From Dendrolimus kikuchii (taxonomy: Eukaryota > Arthropoda > Insecta > Lepidoptera > Lasiocampidae), in contig CM034392.1 of NCBI GenBank assembly GCA_019925095.2, positions 8,382,887 to 8,446,886 on the forward strand: a stretch of 64,000 nucleotides of DNA, given 5' to 3'. Positions within the stretch are counted from its first letter, which is position 1; each line of letters starts with the position of its first letter. The position numbers and the translations under genes are program-made. This document shows positions 33,970-44,089 of this stretch, one piece after another. Under the pieces are notes generated by a model. The model did not search any database. It was not told the origin of the DNA and worked only from the letters and a program-made list of their open reading frames with translations.

Positions 33970-34710
33970 TTACACTTGAATGCGAAGAAAACAAAGGTTA
34001 TGGTGTTTGAAAGAGAAGAAACCAGAACGAATGCAAGGATAATGGTCGATGATGTTATGCTGGAGCAAATGAATGAGTTTGTATATCTTGGATGTGCTTT
34101 TAGCAGGGATGGAAGGTACACCGCTGATATAGAATGAAGAGTGAATTTGGGGAATAGTTTGAACGGAGCGTTAGGTAAACTTCTAGGCGCTAAGAACCTC
34201 AGCCAGAAGGCCCAGCTCGCCGTACACAACGCGGTGCTGGTACCTACGCTCACGTATGGAAGCGAGAGTTGGGTATGGAAGAAAGAGCATGAAAGTAGAG
34301 TAAACGCGGTCGAGATGCGAGCACTGCGCAAAATCTGCGGAGTGACGCTCGCGGACCGCGTTCGTAATACCGAAGTAAGAAAGATAGTTGGTCTGAAAGA
34401 GAGTGTCGGGGTGAAGGTAAGGAAAGGAATGCTCCGGTGGTTCGGGCATGTGGAAAGAATGCATGATGAAAGAATGACTAAACAGATATACAATGCAAAA
34501 GTGGATGGATGCAGAAGTCGTGGAAGGCCACGACACACCTTCCATGATCAAATTGATCGTGTACTAGCAGAAGGTGATGTCAGAAGCCTTAAGAATAGAC
34601 GAGCTTGCATGACAAGAGTTATGAATGTCAAAGAGGCAAGTGAGGTGTGTAAGAATAAGCCTAAATGGCACTCTGTTGTTCGTGCCTACCCCGCAAGGGA
34701 ACTGGCGTGA
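33970..34710 (+). pseudogene. RTE-like reverse transcriptase C-terminal region
   Basis: Frame begins inside the RT domain (NAKKTKVMVFERE) and continues through VYLGCAFSRDG, LTYGSESWVWKKEHE, ALRKICGVTLADRVRNTEVR, MLRWFGHVERM and RGRPRHTFHDQI. These are the characteristic post-catalytic blocks of RTE-type non-LTR elements. The catalytic YADD box and the endonuclease are absent through 5' truncation. One in-frame TGA at 34135-34137 reads where CGA (Arg) would be expected, a CpG-to-TpG change. Dead fragment; no expression evidence. Confidence 0.88.
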
Positions 34711-34726
34711 AGTTATGTATGTATGT
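33970..34726 (+). mobile_element. RTE-like non-LTR retrotransposon, 5'-truncated, with 12-bp target duplication
   Basis: A 757-bp insert bounded by perfect AAAATTTTACTA repeats (33958-33969 and 34727-34738). It carries the C-terminal third of the RT frame and ends in a short (ATGT)n tail instead of poly(A). Copies of the same family lie at 55712-56255 (about 90% or more alike), 58492-58812 and 27943-28105 (more diverged). Confidence 0.9.
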
Positions 34727-34739
34727 AAAATTTTACTAA

Positions 34740-35648
34740 CGGTTAAATAAATAAATACAATTATGATGATGAATGATGCTTAGATAATAATATTGATTTT
34801 TAAATTAAGTATAACGTAAGGGACGGATGAATATGATAATTCTAAACAGGTGTTGTTTTTGGCAAAATAGCTATGGAACTCTAAAAAATAGCGCATTGAC
34901 TCACTGCAAATTATTCATACATATACCTTCAAGACAAATACGAAACCGACTCACGATTCGCTCATTGTCAAGTTGCTGGGACTTATCACGGTATTCAGCC
35001 GGTCGCACACCAGCGAAACTTATCCGCCATATGAATGGCTTCACATCAGAGCTGAATTTGTAAAGAGTAGACGTGTGTCGCATGCATATGACCAGCTTTA
35101 TCTTGCTTGGCTCTTAGTGGTGAAGTTTTCACTGCGCACCGCTGAATAGGCATCGTCGCATAGCGGAACGTAGGCGTGATTAGGCGTGCCGGACGCGCGG
35201 ATGCCGTTGTATGGAGTCGTAGAGGCGTACGGTGTTAAGAACATGTGAAATAAGAGATGTGGCACCTTGGGCCATGTATGCATTCTTTTTCCAACCGACA
35301 CCTATTGTAATACCCAAAAATAAAACGGTTTCAAATTCTTTGTGTTTTACGTACAAGACGTTTTGCCAAATTTTAAGCATCTCGTCCTCCGACGACCTCG
35401 TCCTCCGACGACCTCGTCCCTCTAATACCTAAAATCGCGTTCTGCGCATCGGAAAGTGCAATGTTCCGAGCCGCTATTAATGGAGGCAAACTTAAGTTTT
35501 CATCGAACTACCTCTGCTCTTCACGTGGTTGGGCATCACTGCCTCTATTTGTGGTCTGTATAAAAAAAATGTTTAAATAAAAAATGCATTCATTAAAATG
35601 TACCTAACCTAACCAAATCATAATTTGCAGTAAACCTGCGAAAAATCG
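34740..35648. other. No gene; short tandem repeat at 35381-35418
   Basis: A 16-base unit CTCGTCCTCCGACGAC is repeated about 2.4 times at 35381-35418. The rest is unremarkable, with short overlapping frames on both strands. Confidence 0.5.
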
Positions 35649-36176
35649 ATATGTATGGTGGGACACATATTAGAAGTGAAACTTCAACGGACAAGTGGAA
35701 AAACGAATCGCAAACGGACAAGTTGAAAAACGAATGGCAACGGACAAGTGGAAAACGAATGGCAACGGATAAGTGGAAAAACGAATCGCAACGGACAAGT
35801 AGAAAAACAAATGGCAACGGATAAGTGGAAAAATAAATCGCGGACAAGTGGAAAAACTCCAACTAACAAGTGACAACATGAGTCGCAACAAAATTTTAAC
35901 TTGAAGTTTTACGGGCAGGTTTTCAAATTGGACAAGTACATTACCAATCTGCCCGTAAAACTTCAACTTAAAATTTTGTTGCGTTTAGTTTTTCCACTTA
36001 TCCGTTGCCATTTGTTTTTCTACTTGTCCGTTGCGATTCGTTTTTCCACTTATCCGTTGCGATTCGTTTTTCCACTTGTCCGTTGCCATTCGTTTTTCAA
36101 CTTGTCCGTTTGCGATTCGTTTTTCCACTTGTCCGTTGAAGTTTCACTTCTAATATGTGTCCCAGCACATATTATG
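35649..36176. mobile_element. Foldback element: ~0.5-kb palindrome made of ~25-bp subrepeats
   Basis: Outer ends GGGACACATATTAGAAGTGA (35660) and its complement (ending 36163), weakly extended outward by ATATGT. Each arm is a tandem array of AACGGACAAGTGGAAAAACG-type units (about 8 in the left arm, 6 in the right), followed by matching inner segments (left CGCAACAAAATTTTAACTTG and then GAAGTTTTACGGGCAG; right in reverse). The loop is ~31 bases (35919-35949). Open frames across it are artefacts of the repeat. No target duplication found. Structure is like foldback elements in other insects; family unknown. Confidence 0.85.
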
Positions 36177-37279
36177 ATTTTAAACTTTTAATTTAATTTT
36201 AATACTACCTAATTTGAAAATATTATTTTATTATTCGACTTGCTTCCTATTTTAGAGATATAGCCGGTATGCGTGCTATGACAGACCAAAGCAATTTGGT
36301 GAGTTTCTGCACGATATAACAATAGTAAACCCGCAGGGGGGCTTTTTAGTGAAGCCTTCAGAGAGTAGCGATACCTCGGACTTAAGACAAGGGTCTCCCG
36401 CCTCAGTGCTTGCCTTAACCATCCGGTACGGAGTGGAGATCGTTAGAGCTAAGACTCAAGCTCCAGGGGTGGAAGCGATAAATGGTATAACGTCGGAAAT
36501 AGTTTCGGCGAACCTCTAGCCCACCTCTTGACACCCCTTAGCCACTCATACCCATGTTACTCCTCGCCAGTTTGTACGGCATTTTTCGGGGCTCATATAA
36601 GGAGTGACGAGTCATCGTCTGTCCATTTTATCCATGTTCCCCAAACATTGCGATGGGCAGACGACCCATAGACCCAGATACTTAGTTCCACTAACAGCTC
36701 TTCCCAATAATCCGCTACCTTTTGTTCGAATTTACTACAATAGTTACACTGAGCGGGGCTTGTCCTTGGATGCATTTTTATTTGGTGTTGACAGGGATTA
36801 CCTGCGATCAGTGTCACGCCACATTTACATTAAACTTGTCAAGGGCCTCTACGTGTGGGCCTTCCCATGGCCTAAAGCAAGACCTCCAAAACTCCGAGCC
36901 ATTTATGGCCCGTGATCTTCAAAGCCATACAAAAGATAATAATTATAATTAATATATTTTTCATTATCGTCAGCACAATTGTAACAATATGCAGATTAAA
37001 CAAGAAAAACCACCTAAACAGTGCATTCGCTACAGTCAAGATTAAAAACTAAGTTATTAGCATGGAACACTAGTGATTACAAACTGTCCTCTTACCATCA
37101 CAGAAGGACCGATTTGAATCTCATTATTTAATTATAAGGAATCTCATGAGGGTTGAGAAAGGAGAAACTCCTACGCCGATAGACGACCTGTCTAAAGTCT
37201 CGCCTAGGGGCGGCCAGTCACCTTGTTCGTCCATCTAATACGCCAATTATTTAGACATACGGCGAACTTCCTCTAACAC
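36177..37279. other. Unrecognised, GC-balanced sequence, possibly retroelement-derived
   Basis: The 36310-36920 part is GC-balanced with open frames on both strands (36604-36915 + and others) but no recognisable domain. Its position just upstream of an R1-like tail makes a decayed retroelement plausible. Confidence 0.3.
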
Positions 37280-37309
37280 GTGCAGTTCAAAAATTAGATG
37301 TTATATATA

Positions 37310-37592
37310 CAATACATTGAGCATTTTCTCCTCGTATTTGCACCGGTTAAAGTGCAAAAAGGACTCTATATGTCTCTCTGGGACAAGAGAAGATGAGACC
37401 GTAATCCACATCCTTGATGCATGCTATATCTACGAACATGAGCGGTTTAGAACAGGACAGGTGTTGAGGATCTCAGTAAAGCCGCAAAATATTAGAGAAT
37501 CACTAAGTAAAAACAACCGTGATACATTTATTTACTTTTGCATTAAAGTCGTAGAAAGAGTAATGAAAAAAATAATTAAAATTACCTATTAA
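37310..37592 (+). pseudogene. R1/I-type non-LTR C-terminal fragment
   Basis: Translation FSSYLHRLKCKKDSICLSG...ETVIHILDAC...YEHERF matches the pattern YLxRx...C...E(T)xxHxxxxC...ER found after the RT domain in R1/I-type elements. The first zinc-ligand cysteine pair is degraded (ICLSG instead of CxxC). A related, differently diverged fragment is at 43270-43515 on the minus strand. Confidence 0.6.
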
Positions 37593-37948
37593 TATATATT
37601 ACTGGTATTTAAATTTACAGCCATATAAATTAGATAATACGATAAATAAATTATAAAAATGATGTAATATAGATAACAGATTATAATAAAGGAAATAATA
37701 CCGAAGAGAAAGTAGTGGAAAAGAATTCAAATTATGGTTACATATAACAAAAATGAGCATAAATAGATATAGTATTTATGATTATAAACTAGAAACACAT
37801 CTTAAGAATATGAAACAAAGTAATGTAAGATTAAAAGGAAAAAAAAAGAATCTGACAAAATAAATAGTCAGAAGAGGAATAAAAAAAATATATAATAAAA
37901 CTACGTTTTAACGGTTTTAAGCGCGGTAATTTTATTTGATTTTGGTTT

Positions 37949-37990
37949 TTCCGACGTTTCGGCCACTTTTCAGTGGCCGTGATCACGGAA
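37949..37990 (-). ncRNA. Hammerhead-ribozyme-like motif (PLE copy)
   Basis: Minus-strand sequence gives TTCC, GTGATCAC, stem GGCCACT-GAAA-AGTGGCC, GAAACGTC, GGAA, identical to 61859-61900. Confidence 0.5.
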
Positions 37991-38248
37991 GACAAAGATG
38001 TCAAGTGTCAACGAGTATTGTTAAAGTTTTATTTAGCCTACCGCCAACTTATTAATTTTAATTATTTAATTTTTAATTTTGTTTATGGTTATTATTTAAT
38101 CTATGGGAGCCTAATCTAATTTACTACCGCTTCGCAACATGTTATGGCTTGAAGAGAAGAAGCGGCGCAAGAAATTTCAGCAAACATGCCTAGCTCTAAT
38201 AATTTTATATAATATTAAAATGGGTGGAAGGAAAAATAAAAGTAATTA

Positions 38249-38888
38249 TCAGTCAAGTTGGTTTGTGTTCCGTTGTACGCAGAAAGAGCTCACAGTGTCC
38301 TGAGGTCTGGCAGCTGGTTTTTGCTGGGTTTGGGTCTTAATAGTTTTGATAATTGGATCCCAAACAGGTGGTACTTGCCAACCATCTTCTCTATTGAAAT
38401 TTGGGTGTTTTTTTATTTCAATAGCCTCACGCATCATTCTAGGTATGAAACGATTCTCTTTCGCGAGGATTTGTGGGTTATCGAATCTGATGTAGTGGTT
38501 GGGTTTATCCAGCGTGTGTTCACTGATCGCAGACTTCGTAGACCTTGTGTGTTTCATGTCAGCAATGTGTTCTTTTACTCGTGTTTTTATGCTCCTCTTT
38601 GTTTGCCCAATGTATGACAATCCACACTCACAATCAAGCTTGTAAACTCCTGCATCCTGGAGTGGGATATTGCATTTCACAGGTCTCAGAAATTGGGTAA
38701 TCTTTTTCTGCGGCTTGAAATATGTTTTGATTGAAGCTCGCCTGAGGATGTGACCAATTCTGTCTGTGACCCCCTTGATGTAGGGTAGGGTAGCAGGGCA
38801 CCGCTCAACTGAAGGTGGTTTGGGGCCTTTGTGACGTTGGTGTGGAGTCTTCAGCTGATTGCGTTGTAGAACTCGCTTGACATGTTGA
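38249..38888 (-). pseudogene. PLE polyprotein C-terminal part (GIY-YIG endonuclease)
   Basis: Covers the last ~213 codons of the PLE protein: linker (LKTPHQRHKGPKPPSVERCP), then GIY-YIG nuclease with GVYKLDCECGLSYIGQTKR, RVKEH and SAISEH, ending at the same stop as the 61.6-kb copy. The RT domain is missing because the element breaks at 38888; the reading frame then continues into unrelated plus-strand PLE sequence read backwards. Near-identity with the other copies indicates recent origin or gene conversion. Confidence 0.85.
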
Positions 38889-38893
38889 TGGAT

Positions 38894-39132
38894 GTCATGG
38901 ATACGTCTGATTACAATAGTAACGTACGGACGAGCCATTCTTTAACTTACTCTCCTACGGATAAAGAGCTAAACTTGTTTTTAAGGGCACAACATCTCGC
39001 GAAGACATGACCGATTGTGAAAATTTATGTATCGCGAACATTGCCGGCGGCAAAAGGAAGCTAATGGACTCCGACAAAAAGAGGTCCAGGGCTGATACAG
39101 CTGAAGACGACAGATGGGGTGAAGAACCGCGC
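38894..39132 (+). repeat. Mosaic junction: PLE patches alternating with a second sequence
   Basis: PLE-derived patches at 38894-38922 (PLE 59968-59996), 38987-39007 (PLE 60241-60261) and 39051-39065 (PLE 60423-60437) are separated by pieces of a sequence that occurs almost uninterrupted at 40279-40460. Both parents are in their own order. The frame starting at 39008 reads MTDCENLCIANIAGGKRKLM and DSDKKRSRADTAEDD, lysine/arginine-rich and possibly the start of a retroelement ORF1; unproven. Confidence 0.75.
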
Positions 39133-40036
39133 TCCTCCCAAACGATAAAGTGTCTGCATTTCTAGATCATCTCAATTCCATTAGCAGTAATATTAAATTT
39201 ACTATGGAACTAGAGGCAAATAATAAATTAGCTTTTCTGGATGTGCTCATCCTAAGGAACCCTGACAATACTCTTGGTCATACGGTGTATAGGAAACCTA
39301 CCCATACAGATAAATACCTTAATGGTTCGTCTCACCACCATCCTAGTCAGTTAGCTACCGTGGGCAAATCTTTGTTTCAGAGAGGACGGAAAATTTGTGA
39401 CGAGAACCACATAGCTGGAAAGCTTCAGCATGTCAAGCGAGTTCTACAACGCAATCAGCTGAAGACTCCACACCAACGTCACAAAGGCCCCAAACCACCT
39501 TCAGTTGAGCGGTGCCCTGCTACCCTACCCTACATCAAGGCGGTCACAGACAGAATTGGTCACATCCTCAGGCGAGCTTCAATCAAAACATATTTCAAGC
39601 CGCAGAAAAAGATTACCCAATTTCTGAGACCTGTGAAATGCAATATCCCACTCCAGGATGCAGGAGTTTACAAGCTTGATTGTGAGTGTGGATTGTCATA
39701 CATTGGGCAAACAAAGAGGAGCATAAAAACACGAGTAAAAGAACACATTGCTGACATGAAACACACAAGGTCTACGAAGTCTGCGATCAGTGAACACACG
39801 CTGGATAAACCCAACCACTACATCAGATTCGATAACCCACAAATCCTCGCGAAAGAGAATCGTTTCATACCTAGAATGATGCGTGAGGCTATTGAAATAA
39901 AAAAACACCCAAATTTCAATAGAGAAGATGGTTGGCAAGTACCACCTGTTTGGGATCCAATTATCAAAACTATTAAGACCCAAACCCAGCAAAAACCAGC
40001 TGCCAGACCTCAGGACACTGTGAGCTCTTTCTGCGT
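39133..40036 (+). pseudogene. PLE polyprotein fragment (late RT to GIY-YIG), plus strand
   Basis: Starts just after the catalytic YVDD box at LPNDKVSAFLDHL and runs through LAFLDVLI, YRKPTHTDKYLN and SSHHHPSQ to the GIY-YIG domain (GVYKLDCECGLSYIGQTKR) and VSSFCV. The normal end (QRNTNQLD) is lost: at 40037 the sequence switches to AAAGGGCATAAATAGAAACC, which also occurs at 40662-40682. No 3' UTR or terminal repeat follows. A dead, doubly truncated copy. Confidence 0.85.
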
Positions 40037-40278
40037 AAAGGGCATAAATAGAAACCTTATCATTTCGTTATGTTCGTCCATTTGTCTGTAGCGATAAAAT
40101 GTGAGGTTATTACTCTTTTATAAATCTTTATATAACGGATTAACTGCAAATTAATTAATCAAAATCAATAGCAGAACCCCTCTAAAGGCACGGAGAATTC
40201 GTTGCGTACATACACAATTCAAGTGGACGCAAAAACAGGATGGCGAAATAATTTGAATACGTAACGAATCGGAGGGTA
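40037..40278. other. Short unrecognised stretch between duplicated units
   Basis: Begins with the 21-base AAAGGGCATAAATAGAAACC-type segment shared with 40662-40682; nothing else recognised. Confidence 0.4.
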
Positions 40279-40682
40279 ACGTACGGACGAGCCATTCTTT
40301 AACTTACTCTCCTACGGATAAAGAGCTAAACTTGTTTTTAAGGGATGACCGATTGTGAAAATTTATGTATCGCGAACATTGCCGGCGGCCGGACTCCGAC
40401 AAAAAGAGGTCCAGGGCTGATACAGGAAGACGACAGATGGGGTGAAGAACCGCGCTCCCCGCAGGCTGATGAGGTAAATGTGATTGTGAACTTTTCGACG
40501 GTATGTAAATCGGACAAGCGAAACGATATATGCCGGTCGGACCGGATTCAGCCTGAGAGATAGATGCCTTACTTTCTCATTTCAATTGACGTATCAACAA
40601 ATGCACCACGACTGTAACTGGGGATTGTAACAATGCCAGGCTATTTTAGGGTGTCTTAGTCAAAGGGCATAAATAGAAACCT
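40279..40682 (+). repeat. Uninterrupted copy of the sequence mosaiced at 38.9 kb
   Basis: ACGTACGGACGAGCCATTCT onward matches the non-PLE pieces at 38922-39132 with only short differences exactly where PLE patches sit in the other copy. The unit ends with the shared AAAGGGCATAAATAG segment at 40662. A 72-codon frame (40345-40563) starts MTDCENLCIANIAGG. It lies directly upstream of a LINE RT fragment and may be that element's 5' part. Confidence 0.6.
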
Positions 40683-40717
40683 GTACTATAATAAATCGGT
40701 AAATAATTCGAGTTAAT

Positions 40718-41467
40718 GTGGATAAAAATATGAAAAAAATCAGGGGGCTAACTCGATCCAAAAAAAAAAAAACTCCATTCGAGCAAGCGCTTGAGTTCCA
40801 AGGAACTCCCCTTACCACCTCCAAAAGTATTGGGATCCTCGGTATCAACATCACGAACGATGTACAGTTCAGGGGCCATCTTGAAGGCAAGGCAAAACTT
40901 GCCTCCAAGAAGCTGGGAGTGCTAAACCGGTCCAAGCAGTACTTCACATCGCGGCAACGCCTTGTGCTTTATAAAGCCCAGGTGAGGCCGCATATGGAGT
41001 ACTGCTCACACCTTTGGGCTGGAGCACCTGCTTACCAACTTAATCCCCTGGACAGTATTCAACGTCGAGCCCTTCGCGTTGTTGATGATCCCATACTCAC
41101 AGACGGTTTAGATACGCTTGGCCTTAGGAGAGACTTTGCTTCTCTCTGCGTATTCTACCGACTGTATAACGGGGAATGTTCCGAAGAACTGTTTAGAATG
41201 GTGCCTTCGTCCTCCTTCTACCATCGCACCGCTCGCCATCGATTGGGAGTTCACCCCCACTTCCTTGAGCCGCTTCGCTCATGTACGCAACGGTTCTGTA
41301 GAACGTTTCTCTCGCGTACCGTGGGGATTTGGAATGAGCTCCCGGCCGAGGTTTTCCCACAGCGCTACGATATGGAGTTCTTCAAAAAGGGTGTCATAAA
41401 ATTTCTTCGAGGCCGGCAGCGCGTTGGCGACATCTCTGATGTTGCAAACGTCCATAGGCGACGGTAA
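40718..41467 (+). pseudogene. Jockey/CR1-like non-LTR reverse transcriptase, C-terminal part
   Basis: Open frame of ~249 codons with RT C-terminal blocks: IGILGINITNDVQFRGHLEG, KLGVLNRSKQYFTSRQRL, YKAQVRPHMEYCSHLWAGAP, IQRRALRVVDDP, LGLRRDFASLCVFYRLYNGE and WNELPAEVFPQRYD. It lacks the upstream endonuclease and the catalytic YADD box. The frame ends FKKGVIKFLRGRQR...VANVHRRR just inside the 3' tail. Intact over its length, so recent. This domain arrangement is common in Lepidoptera. Confidence 0.88.
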
Positions 41468-41530
41468 CCGCTTTCCACCAGGTGGGCCGTTAGCCTGTTT
41501 GCTGTACTCCAGCTATAAAAAAAAATAAAA
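41420..41530 (+). repeat. LINE 3' tail shared with SINE families A and B
   Basis: TGTTGCAAACGTCCATAGGC, GGTAACCGCTTTCCACCAGG, TGGGCCGTTAGCCTGTTTGC, then an A-rich end. The same ~90 bases end SINE family A (24600-24705) and begin the reverse-oriented family B copies. Confidence 0.8.
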
Positions 41531-41569
41531 AATTTAAATGAAACTCGACACAGAGCTTTAGCTCATATT

Positions 41570-41800
41570 CCGGGGCGTAACTTAGAATACTTTTTATCCC
41601 TTTAAACGACGCCGTTTACGCGAAAATAGTAAAAAAGATGGCGCTGCGATTGCATCTTTTTTAAAAACTACTGAACGTATATGAATGAAAAGTGACACAG
41701 AGATGGCTTATATCCCAAATCAACACTTAAGATACTTTTTATCCCGATAAATAACGTCATTTTCATGGAATAAACGGATTAGCCAAATAGTTGGCACTGC
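41570..41800 (-). repeat. GGATAAAA...GTATCC repeat, inverted copy
   Basis: Reverse-oriented relative of 1400-1700, with two ATACTTTTTATCCC motifs (about 41589 and 41732) and GATGGCGCTGCGAT between them. Confidence 0.55.
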
Positions 41801-43269
41801 AATCGCTTTTTTCAATTCGCTAACAAATACCTACTTTGTCATAAACAACATGTTATTCATTGAAAATTACTTCAAATCAGGTTGGCTGCGACTCGCCTCT
41901 ATTCTTCACTGCGCAGTTTTGTAGACTATACCTATATGGACTTAGTTTCTTTGTTATTCTAGTGAACTTAGTAAAAAGAAATAGTAAGTTTTAAGTAAAC
42001 TTAAATTTGTATATATGTAACATAGAGGTACCACCTAGTGTTTACTAGTGAAAACTATTGTGAAAAATAAAAATTATGGGTGGCAGTCTACCTGTAAGTG
42101 AGCGGTAGAAATATGTGTACATAATCGGGCATCGTTGGATACAAGTTCATGTTTATAAAAGAACCCTTTAGCCAGTTTTATTATTTTATTTATAGAGACT
42201 GCTTTCATTGAGATAAACTATGTTTATATGAACTCAGTTGAATGTTCAATATTATTTAAACCAACTAATAGATGGATGACCGACTTGCGAGAATACTTCA
42301 TCCGGCTGAAAACATTGAAATAACAATCCATCATACATTTGAACATTCAATACGAGTAGGCTCGTAATCGATACCCGAATCATAGTTCTGTTTAGATAGG
42401 GCTAGTGTTGTTTTATTGAAATACAAATGAGTGTCGGAGGAGCTCAGCGACCCATGTACGGAGTGTGCCTCGAATAAAAGGGCCACATTAGAATAATTTG
42501 CCTACCGAACGAACACAATTCTTCACATGGAGAGACCTTAAATTTCACTATTTTACATACTTGGGATTATCATATCTGCGCGGGTGTCGAGGGGCCGGTC
42601 CGGACAGCCCCTACTTTTTGTTATCCGCACCCGACCTCTATCGGCCCGTCTCCCAAATATTTAGTTGTTACTTTTTGTTGTACTGCACGTGAGCGAACTC
42701 TTAATCATAGAGTGCCTACCACTTTGCTTTGTGGAGTGTTTTTCAGAGAGATATCTACTTTAAGTAAAATTTACATAATAAATAGAGAGATATTTAGATT
42801 ACAAAAGCACTCACATGGATATGTTTTTTTATTCGCCTACTCCTCCGTCATATGCTAAGACAGTCTTTTCTTTTTCTTGTCTTGTTCTAACTATCCATAT
42901 CTAATATACTAGGGATAATAGGGGGGGGTGTAAACTTTTTATATTTTTTTTTCCTTTCGTTTTATTTTTCTCTTTTATAATTACAAATCTTATTTTCTAA
43001 TACATTTACTTATTTGCTATTACGATTGTGTATCTTTCTAGTTAATTAATTCTATTTATTACATGTTTGTTTATTTTATATATATCTATATCATATTATC
43101 TTATACTCTATTTATTTATTATTTAATTATTACATTTCTATTATTTGCAGGTTGGGGTATTTACATTCTTAATACTTAAATTTTTCTCACACTGTGTAAG
43201 TATATACAATTATATATTACCAGTGTTATTTGTTGACCCATTGCGTTTAATAACCACGTTTGCGATTTT
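41801..43269. other. AT-rich DNA, nothing recognised
   Basis: The 42400-42720 part is GC-balanced and unique; the remainder is AT-rich with pyrimidine runs. No gene seen. Confidence 0.35.
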
Positions 43270-43515
43270 AATTGCGTACTTAATAAACTTCTCGCGCTAC
43301 TTCTTTCCGAATAGTTCTTGGATATTCTCCCTGTTTATATCGGTCTTCAGAGCACATCCGACGTTGTGCCTATCCACAGCAAAGAGGGGGCAGTCGAAAA
43401 ATGCGTGTAAGGGGGTCTCCGGTACTCCAGGTTCATAGACACACGATGGGTCCTCCTTCAACTTGAACCGGTTCAAATATTCAGAGAACCCTCCGTGGCC
43501 TGTGAATATCTGGGT
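43270..43515 (-). pseudogene. R1/I-type non-LTR C-terminal fragment, minus strand
   Basis: The minus-strand translation TQIFTGHGGFSEYLNRFKLK, then SCVYEPGVPETPLHAFFDCP and LFAVDRHNVGC, shows the C...C...H...C zinc-finger-like region typical of R1/I-type elements after the RT domain. One cysteine is replaced (CVYEPG). An in-frame stop follows shortly (GKK-stop). Only this region survives. Confidence 0.7.
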
Positions 43516-43559
43516 TCATATGGATATGTTGAGTGTGGAGATAAATTGTATATTATCGA

Positions 43560-43910
43560 AAAAATTTTTTTATTGCCAAGCTGGCAGTCAAAGACACTGC
43601 CCAACTAATGCAAAGCCGTTACCGTCTCCTATATATATATACGTTTGCAAGACCAGGGGAAAAGCCAACGTGTTGCTAGGCTTTAGGATGAGATAAGGAT
43701 GAGACAGGAAGGAAGGAAAAAAAGGGATAGGATTGCAGGGATGGGATAAGGCAATGGAATAGGGGGCAGGAATAGCGAAGATGGAATAAAATAAGGGGCC
43801 ATCGGAACGAACTACGAAAAACGTTTATCTCAAGGCTAACCATTTCACGCAGATATTCTATGAGAGCGTGATATCACACTAATCGAGCTGGCCCTGAGTA
43901 CTGTAATGAA
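43560..43910 (-). repeat. Dispersed repeat family B copy
   Basis: Reverse-oriented: TTTTTATTGCC, GCAAAGCCGTTACCGTC, GTTTGCAAGACCAGGGG, TGCTAGGCTTTAGGATGAG, a GGGATAGG/GGGATAAGG purine tract, GGGGCCATCGGAACG. Same order as at 23030-23420. Confidence 0.6.
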
Positions 43911-44089
43911 GATAGTTGTTGACGATAGAATCCTTTGGATGAACAGCCCGCTTAGTGTTACCTATAAAATAAAATAAACTATTAAATTACAGAAAAATAT
44001 AAATAAAATGAATATATTAAATGGTATATAAAGGATAAAATGTAAATTATTTGTGTATTTACCTGTGTGCTCTGTTATTAAATAATATC

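Larger units (their letters stand above)
37893..38888 (-). mobile_element. Penelope-like element, 3' half, minus strand
   Basis: Starts at the PLE 3' end (AATAAAACTACGTTTTAACG at ~37894), passes the ribozyme-like motif (37949-37990) and 3' UTR, and runs into the GIY-YIG-encoding region. It breaks at ~38888, where it is joined head to head to plus-strand PLE pieces. Nearly identical in coding sequence to the copies at 39.4-40.0, 52.0 and 61.0 kb. Confidence 0.9.

Noticed and set aside
33942..34538. 198-codon minus-strand frame
   Set aside because: Antisense shadow of the RTE RT fragment; the same shadow recurs at 55674-56066.
35593..36191. Four overlapping frames of 60-98 codons rich in FSTCPLPFVF-type repeats
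   Set aside because: They are translations of the ~25-bp subrepeats of the foldback palindrome on both strands, not a protein.
37893..38922. Complete PLE at this locus
   Set aside because: The element breaks at about 38888 before the RT domain and is joined to plus-strand PLE pieces; the 5' end is absent.
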